A stretch of DNA of 56,208 nt from the NCBI GenBank assembly GCA_031281585.1, contig JAITFE010000138.1, positions 1 to 56,208 on the forward strand, given 5' to 3'. The position numbers and the translations under genes were made by a program. Below the pieces are notes generated by a model, which saw only the letters and a program-made list of their open reading frames with translations, ran no database searches and was not told the origin of the DNA. Source of the DNA: Bifidobacteriaceae bacterium. Its GTDB lineage: Bacteria > Actinomycetota > Actinomycetes > Actinomycetales > WQXJ01. Shown in pieces: positions 51,416-56,208 of this stretch (position 1 is its first letter; every line of letters begins with the position of its first letter).

Positions 51416-52915
51416 GTGATCAACATGAAGGATCGAACTGCCGAGATAGCGCCGACACTACTGGGGTCCCCGCCCTTGACGCGTACCGTCGCGGGAATTG
51501 GCCCCAAGGTCCGCCTGTCAGAAGTGCCAGACCGAGTCATTCAGCGGGTGAAGTGCTGCTTCCTTGATTGGCTAGGTGTAGCGATCGCTGGATCGGCGAC
51601 CGAGCCGACCCGCATTCTCCGCAATGTCGTGACGCGTTCCGCTGGGGATGGAACCTGCTGCCTACTAGGCGACGATTTCCGCATGACCGGTCCAGTCGAA
51701 GCAGCCTTGATCAACGGGTTGGCCGGCCACGAAATGGACTTTGACGATGTCGCGATCGCTATACATCCTTCGGCGGACATTATGCCCGCGTCACTCGCCG
51801 TTGCGCAGGATCGAGACGCTTCCGGCGAGCGCTTCATCGAAGCAGTAGTCACAGGCCAGGAGACGAGCGGTCGAGTCGAACGCCTGGTCGGCTACGCTCA
51901 CTATGATGCTGGTTGGCACGTGACGGGAACCGTTGGCACCTTCTCTGCTGCCGCAGCGGCCGCCAAGATTCTGGGATTGGATCTGGCGCAGATCGAAATG
52001 GCCCTTGGGATCGCTGGGACCCAAGCAGCGGGGCTGCGGGCTGTCTTCGGCTCAATGTGCAAGTCATTCCACGCGGGCAAAGCGGCGAGCAACGGAACCC
52101 TCGCCGCGCTGCTTGCCGAGGCGGGCTTCACATCAGCGCCAAACATACTCGAGGCGGAATACGGCTTCGTCTGGGCCGAATCATCCCGTGCCCAAGCCGA
52201 GGCCCTCAATGACTACTACGGCGAGCAATGGGTTGCCTCAGCGGGTCCTTCCGGTGCCGAAGCTGCCCTGCGTCCGCTCGGAGACCCATATCTGGCGGAC
52301 GAGATAATCCCCAAGATGTGGGCATCCTGTGCCTCAGCACACTCGGCCATCGGAGCGGTTGAACTGCTCCGCGAGGAGCACGGCATCATAATGGATCAGA
52401 TCCAAAAGGTTGTGGCATACATCCCGCCTTTCGCGCTCGACCACGCAGGGATTGAGAATCCTCGCACGGGCTTGGAAGGAAAGTTCAGCGTCCGATATGC
52501 GGTAACCGCTGCCCTTCTTGGCTACGACACGATGGGGGCAGCGTTTACAGATGAAGCCGTAAACTCCCCCGAGGCAAAGGAAGCCATCAAGTGCGTGCAG
52601 GCCGTTTATGCCCCCTCGACCACGCGGAATGCTCCGAGTGAGGTACACGTCACGCTGAAGAATGGCCAGCGCCTAGTCAAGTCCTTCGATCACCACGACC
52701 ACATCGCAGGTTGGGAGAAACTCAGCTACAAATTCAACCACATTGTGCCCCCTATCACCGGGCCCGATGTGGCATCTCGGCTGGAAGACGCCGTCTTCCA
52801 CCTTGAAGGCCTGGCATCGATGCGAGCAATAACCGATATTCTTCGGGATGCCGACATTGCCGCGACGGCTTCCCCCCAGGGGGACACGGAAGACTTCCAA
52901 GAGCGAGGTGTTTGA
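51416..52915 (+). CDS. MmgE/PrpD family protein
   Basis: A 499-residue protein of the 2-methylcitrate dehydratase/cis-aconitate decarboxylase superfamily. GTG 51,416 or ATG 51,425 may be the start; neither has a good ribosome site. The helical domain has VIQRVKCCFLDWLGVAIAGSATEPTRI. The active-site motif is HEMDFDDVAIAIHPSADIMPAS, with the DFDD and HPS residues intact, in contrast to the other family member at 32,377. MCKSFHAGKAASNG is the conserved Lys/Gly loop. It follows the importer genes closely and probably acts on the imported compound by dehydration or decarboxylation. Confidence 0.9.
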   Translation: MINMKDRTAEIAPTLLGSPPLTRTVAGIGPKVRLSEVPDRVIQRVKCCFLDWLGVAIAGSATEPTRILRNVVTRSAGDGTCCLLGDDFRMTGPVEAALINGLAGHEMDFDDVAIAIHPSADIMPASLAVAQDRDASGERFIEAVVTGQETSGRVERLVGYAHYDAGWHVTGTVGTFSAAAAAAKILGLDLAQIEMALGIAGTQAAGLRAVFGSMCKSFHAGKAASNGTLAALLAEAGFTSAPNILEAEYGFVWAESSRAQAEALNDYYGEQWVASAGPSGAEAALRPLGDPYLADEIIPKMWASCASAHSAIGAVELLREEHGIIMDQIQKVVAYIPPFALDHAGIENPRTGLEGKFSVRYAVTAALLGYDTMGAAFTDEAVNSPEAKEAIKCVQAVYAPSTTRNAPSEVHVTLKNGQRLVKSFDHHDHIAGWEKLSYKFNHIVPPITGPDVASRLEDAVFHLEGLASMRAITDILRDADIAATASPQGDTEDFQERGV

Positions 52916-52916
52916 A

Positions 52917-54251
52917 ATGTCGAAGTACGCTTCGGAATCCGGCGAAATCGTGATGACCATCACGGGTGAAAGCTTGATCACCAGGCCGGTGTCAATCTAC
53001 ACTGAGCCCGAGTTCACCCAGCTTAGGGAACTCATCCGGTCTGCCGATGCAGCATATACGCATATCGAAATGCTTTTTCACGACTACGAGCATCCGCCGG
53101 AGACCAACGAGCTGGATCCAAGTTTCGCTGTAAACAAGACCGCTCTGCGCGCCGCGCCCTCTATTATCAAAGAACTGCAGTGGCTCGGCCTCAACATCAC
53201 ATCCAACGCCAACAACCATTCCTGGGATTTCGGGCCTGGAGGGTTGCTGACTAGTAAGCGGCATCTCGACGAACACGGATTGGTGAACGCTGGCGCAGGT
53301 AGGAACAGGGCCGAAGCTCATGCCCCCGCGTTTCTGGACACAAGGGCAGGAAGAGTCGGCATCGTCGCTTGCACCGACTGTGGACCGGCGCAAAGCCGCC
53401 CAGGCGACCAGCGCCGGGACATGATCGGGCGACCGGGAGTCATGTGGCTACGCCCTTGGGCGGAGTATTCGGTTGATGTCGCTACCTTTGAAACTTTGCG
53501 CCTAATGGCCTCACGGATTGGTAACCAGGACAGCCACAAGCAGCCCTTCTTTCAGAGATTCGAGAAAGACTCTGATTCGGTGTTCCATCTTGGCGGGCAA
53601 CCTATGTACACTCCTTACCCAGTGACCCGATACGTCCGGGGCGACGACTTCTCCTTCCGGCGAACCGCCGATCCCGACGACCTCCGGGCGATAGTCAGAC
53701 AAGTTGATATCGCAAAGCGATCCGCCGACTGGGTCATCTTGTCGATCCACACCCACGAGGGAGGGGTTCTGCCGGAGGAATCGGGCGGCCATTTCGTAGA
53801 AGCTGCTCACGAGGCAATTGACGCCGGCGCGGACATCGTGGTCGGCCACGGACCGCATCGCGACCGCGGCATTGAGCTGTATCAAGGAAAGCCGATTCTG
53901 CATTCGCTGGGCTACCTGTTCCATCAGGCCGAGACGGTTCCGCTGCAGCCGCAGGACAGCTATGACCTGGCGGGCCTGGGCTGGGACTCCGATGCGGTGG
54001 ACTATTACGACATGCGGAAGCCTGTGCGCTACGATTCAAGCATTGTCAGGGCGAGGATCACATCCGACGGTCTCAAACTCGAGGTGTTTCCTATTGAGTT
54101 GTCAAACAACGGCAGACGAAGCACCCACGGTCGGCCAATGCTCGCCACGGGGGAAGATGCTGACCGAATTCTGGGCGAAATGGCCCGGATGTCTGCCGCC
54201 TTGGGCACCGAGATGACCATCGCAGGTGACTGCGGCGTAATTCAACTGTGA
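52917..54251 (+). CDS. CapA/PgsA-family metallophosphoesterase-fold protein
   Basis: The ATG at 52,917 directly follows the PrpD stop, giving 444 residues. CapA-family landmarks are ITGESLI, AYTHIEMLFHDYE, ITSNANNHSWDFGPGGL, IVACTD, WVILSIHTHEGG, and VVGHGPHRDRGIELYQGKPILHSLGYLFHQ. The His/Asn/Asp metal-site residues are kept. There is no signal peptide or membrane anchor, whereas PgsA proteins of poly-gamma-glutamate synthesis are membrane-bound. A cytoplasmic hydrolase of the imported compound is more likely than capsule synthesis. It ends the Dpp-type operon. Confidence 0.9.
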   Translation: MSKYASESGEIVMTITGESLITRPVSIYTEPEFTQLRELIRSADAAYTHIEMLFHDYEHPPETNELDPSFAVNKTALRAAPSIIKELQWLGLNITSNANNHSWDFGPGGLLTSKRHLDEHGLVNAGAGRNRAEAHAPAFLDTRAGRVGIVACTDCGPAQSRPGDQRRDMIGRPGVMWLRPWAEYSVDVATFETLRLMASRIGNQDSHKQPFFQRFEKDSDSVFHLGGQPMYTPYPVTRYVRGDDFSFRRTADPDDLRAIVRQVDIAKRSADWVILSIHTHEGGVLPEESGGHFVEAAHEAIDAGADIVVGHGPHRDRGIELYQGKPILHSLGYLFHQAETVPLQPQDSYDLAGLGWDSDAVDYYDMRKPVRYDSSIVRARITSDGLKLEVFPIELSNNGRRSTHGRPMLATGEDADRILGEMARMSAALGTEMTIAGDCGVIQL

Positions 54252-54547
54252 AGCCGCCCGCTCTCTCCACTAGTCTGATCTAGCAGAGAAGGGAGGCTGA
54301 TACACCTTGGTTCTCGGAAGCCGACAGGCCCCGGTCACGCGGCGTGGGTCTGCGGGCGTGTCCTGCGCGCGGCGGTGCATCGCGGTGTGGCGGTTCCCGG
54401 CCCGACCAACTTTGCGCGACCTGCCCCGCCTAACGGGACGTGCCTGCGGATAAAAGGGGGAGCGGGATCGCGGTCCCCCTAATCTTTCAACCGGAACGTA
54501 ATGCCGGGCGGAATCGACAGGGTGGGCCCGTGAAGGTGAGTGGCTAA
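54252..54547. other. Intergenic space before the MFS gene
   Basis: About 300 GC-rich bases without a gene that I can support. It contains the hairpin at 54,456-54,479 and the ribosome site GAAGGTGAG of the MFS gene. Confidence 0.5.
54456..54479 (+). terminator. Possible terminator or leader hairpin before the MFS gene
   Basis: GGGGGA (54,456-54,461) and TCCCCC (54,474-54,479) enclose a smaller GCG/CGC stem. AAAA precedes and TAATCTTT follows the stem, giving an imperfect T-run. It is 205 bases after the CapA-family gene and 68 before the MFS start. Confidence 0.45.
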
Positions 54548-55807
54548 ATGGTCAAAGGAACGAGGACTTCGGTTGCAGCCAACTTGCCTTGGCGTAGCCT
54601 GGCTGCAGCCATCTTTCTGCCCAATCTGCTGTTTTCGATCGGACAGGGTGCGATTACACCGGTGATACCGGTGATTGCACACAACCTCGGGTCGTCACTT
54701 GCGAACGCCGGATTCGTGGCGTCGATGCTTGTCGTCGGCGTGCTCGTGGCCGACTTACCTTCCGGCGCACTGGTCACCCGGTTCGGTGAACGATCCGGGA
54801 TGCTCGCCGCACTGGCCCTGACAGCCATCGCGGCTAGCGCCGCGTTGCTGGCACGATCACTATGGATGCTGGGCCTCGCGGTCTTCGCGATGGGGCTAGC
54901 CACTGCTGTGTTTTACCTTGCCAGACACGCATTCCTGACCACTTCAGTGCCTTTCGCTGCCCGCGCGCGCGCCATGTCAACGCTCGGCGGAACCTTTCGC
55001 CTCGGCTTTCTGATCGGCCCGTTCTTGTCTGCCTGGCTCATCACGGCCACCGGTTCGCCCAAGACAGCTCTCTGGGTCCAACTCGCGGCCTGCATCGCTG
55101 CCGGGATAGTCGTGTTGATAGCCCAGGACCCGCGGGAGGTTGCCGAGGCGCATCGACAGACCAATCCAACCGCCTCCCCACGAAGCACCCGTGCCGGTAA
55201 TCCGCCAGACCCCATCGGAGGCGGCCAAAGCAGGCGGCATGCGTTGGTCACGGTCGGCGTTGGAGCCGCCACCCTGGCGGCTCTGCGGGCGAGCCGCCAG
55301 GTGCTGCTGCCGATGTGGGGTCTCAGCCTGGGCATGTCGGAGGCGAGCATTGCCATGGTTGTGGGAATGGGCGGGGCCATTGATGTTGCGCTGTTCTACA
55401 CCGGCGGTTGGGCGATGGATCGATTCGGGAGACTGCGGGTGATCGTGCCTTCCATGGTCGGCCTCGGCATCGGCCACGTGGTCCTGTCGTTCACCCACGA
55501 CCCGCCGAACGCGGTCTCCTGGTTCATCGGCGTTGTTGTCGCACTGTCACTCGCCAATGGCTTGACCGCCGGAGTCCTGATGACGCTGGGCTCCGACTTG
55601 GCGGATCCAACTGACCCGGCGCCGTTCCTGGCCACATGGCGTTTTACGACCGACGCAGGCCAGGCCTCCGCGCCACTCTTGATTTCTGGCGTCACAGCGC
55701 TCGCCTCACTAACCCTGGCGGCCTTTTGCCTAGGGGTGTTGGGCTTTGCCGGTGCGCTGATCCTCCGTCTCTCGCTTCCGCGTTACCGCGCGACAGGACC
55801 GGATTGA
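54548..55807 (+). CDS. MFS transporter
   Basis: A 419-residue protein with about twelve hydrophobic segments in two halves, joined by a hydrophilic loop at about 195-230. The conserved loop 2-3 motif is ADLPSGALVTRFGERSG, and its second-half counterpart GWAMDRFGRLR. The first helix has LPNLLFSIGQGAITPVIPVIA. It resembles drug/metabolite exporters of the MFS_1 group. It follows the region D operon on the same strand but with its own leader; export of a catabolic intermediate or another solute uptake is possible. Substrate unknown. Confidence 0.9.
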   Translation: MVKGTRTSVAANLPWRSLAAAIFLPNLLFSIGQGAITPVIPVIAHNLGSSLANAGFVASMLVVGVLVADLPSGALVTRFGERSGMLAALALTAIAASAALLARSLWMLGLAVFAMGLATAVFYLARHAFLTTSVPFAARARAMSTLGGTFRLGFLIGPFLSAWLITATGSPKTALWVQLAACIAAGIVVLIAQDPREVAEAHRQTNPTASPRSTRAGNPPDPIGGGQSRRHALVTVGVGAATLAALRASRQVLLPMWGLSLGMSEASIAMVVGMGGAIDVALFYTGGWAMDRFGRLRVIVPSMVGLGIGHVVLSFTHDPPNAVSWFIGVVVALSLANGLTAGVLMTLGSDLADPTDPAPFLATWRFTTDAGQASAPLLISGVTALASLTLAAFCLGVLGFAGALILRLSLPRYRATGPD

Positions 55808-56208
55808 AATTGTCCAGAACTGCCCATCTGGTAAGCCGTCGGCCGTTTCCGTTGCATCCGCTATCACCATCACCTGGCCGGGCGTTCTGGCATCAGTGAT
55901 GTGGGGGCCGGGTGGTCCGATTACCAGGCTCGGTTCAGCCAGCGGCTATTACCGGTCCCTCCTCGTACGCAAGCCGCCGGGGCCGGGTCGCCTACCCCCG
56001 GCACCACCTTCACGCCGTTGCAGCGCCGCGAGCACCCTCCGCTCGATAGCCGCGCGTGCAGGAGAACTGCGTTGCGCCAACTCCACGAGCGAATCACAGG
56101 AAAACCCGCGATCACAAGAGGGTCCGCGACGAACCCGCTGATCACGGGCTTGGCCATTCGCGTGGCGGGTGGACCACGAAGGCCCACGCGGCGGTCGACG
56201 GGGCGGGC
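55808..56208. other. Window end without a supported gene
   Basis: Open frames are present on both strands. On the minus strand one frame (56,187-55,921) begins VGLRGPPATRMAKPVISGF, and another contains DSLVELAQRSSPARAAIERRVL with coding-like codon use before a stop near 55,948. Neither alone resembles a family I know. A frameshifted or partial gene entering from the right is possible. Confidence 0.35.

Noticed and set aside
52917-54251. Poly-gamma-glutamate capsule synthesis locus
   Set aside because: No CapB or CapC homolog is present and the CapA-family protein has no membrane anchor.
1-56208. tRNA or rRNA genes, integrases, toxin-antitoxin or restriction systems
   Set aside because: None seen on reading both strands; a tRNAscan/Infernal run would be needed to exclude a divergent RNA gene.

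Overview
The window is a high-GC actinobacterial chromosome segment, probably from a member of Actinomycetota close to Micrococcales or Propionibacteriales. The evidence is GC-rich codon third positions, frequent GTG starts, ATGA-type overlaps, the conserved order MgtE-N/CBS protein - DUF1003 protein - Mrp ATPase, and actinobacterial-type regulators and transporters. No rRNA, tRNA, transposase, phage gene or CRISPR array was found by eye.

Bases 1 to about 11,440 look like ordinary backbone. They hold the Arg/Gly-rich tail of a probable DEAD-box helicase, a membrane-anchored matrixin-like protease, an unknown protein, an AEC permease overlapping a PHP phosphoesterase, a two-copy palindromic repeat, a zinc-ribbon/beta-propeller membrane protein, an M24 aminopeptidase, an MgtE-N/CBS protein, a DUF1003 protein and Mrp. 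A truncated and frameshifted DUF4143 ATPase pseudogene (11,468-12,430) marks the change to an accessory catabolic region that runs to about 55.8 kb and is visibly less GC-rich.

Region A (12.4-23.0 kb, all minus strand): a sugar-type ABC importer without its own ATPase, a PcaIJ-like CoA-transferase, a PcaF-like thiolase, a DhaK-DhaL sugar kinase, a cupin isomerase-like protein, a very strong hairpin and a PcaR-like IclR regulator. Region B (23.2-34.7 kb): two alpha/beta hydrolases, two crotonase-family enzymes around an ADP-forming acyl-CoA synthetase, a ribose-type ABC importer, an MmgE/PrpD protein and a phosphotriesterase-family hydrolase. Four intergenic spaces in region B carry the same short motif (core TTTGTGCGC or TGTGCGCATTG), once exactly between a -35 and a -10, which suggests one shared regulon.

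Region C (34.8-45.4 kb, minus strand): a nearly contiguous operon starting with an FCD-type GntR regulator. It encodes a thiolase-fold protein without the usual nucleophilic cysteine, a DUF35 partner, a crotonase, a double-domain CaiB CoA-transferase, a methylmalonate-semialdehyde dehydrogenase and the complete glyoxylate-to-glycerate set: tartronate semialdehyde reductase, glyoxylate carboligase and hydroxypyruvate isomerase. This reads as CoA activation, hydration and retro-aldol cleavage feeding glyoxylate and a semialdehyde into central metabolism; that pathway is my inference. Region D (45.8-54.3 kb, plus strand) is divergent from the GntR gene: a Dpp/Opp-type importer (binding protein, two permeases, two ATPases), a second PrpD-family protein and a CapA-family protein. 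Three copies of a TACnnnGTA motif lie in the divergent promoter region. An MFS transporter follows.

Nothing resembles a defence or mobile system. The most promising undescribed element is the region B-D catabolic locus, whose substrate I cannot name from sequence alone.
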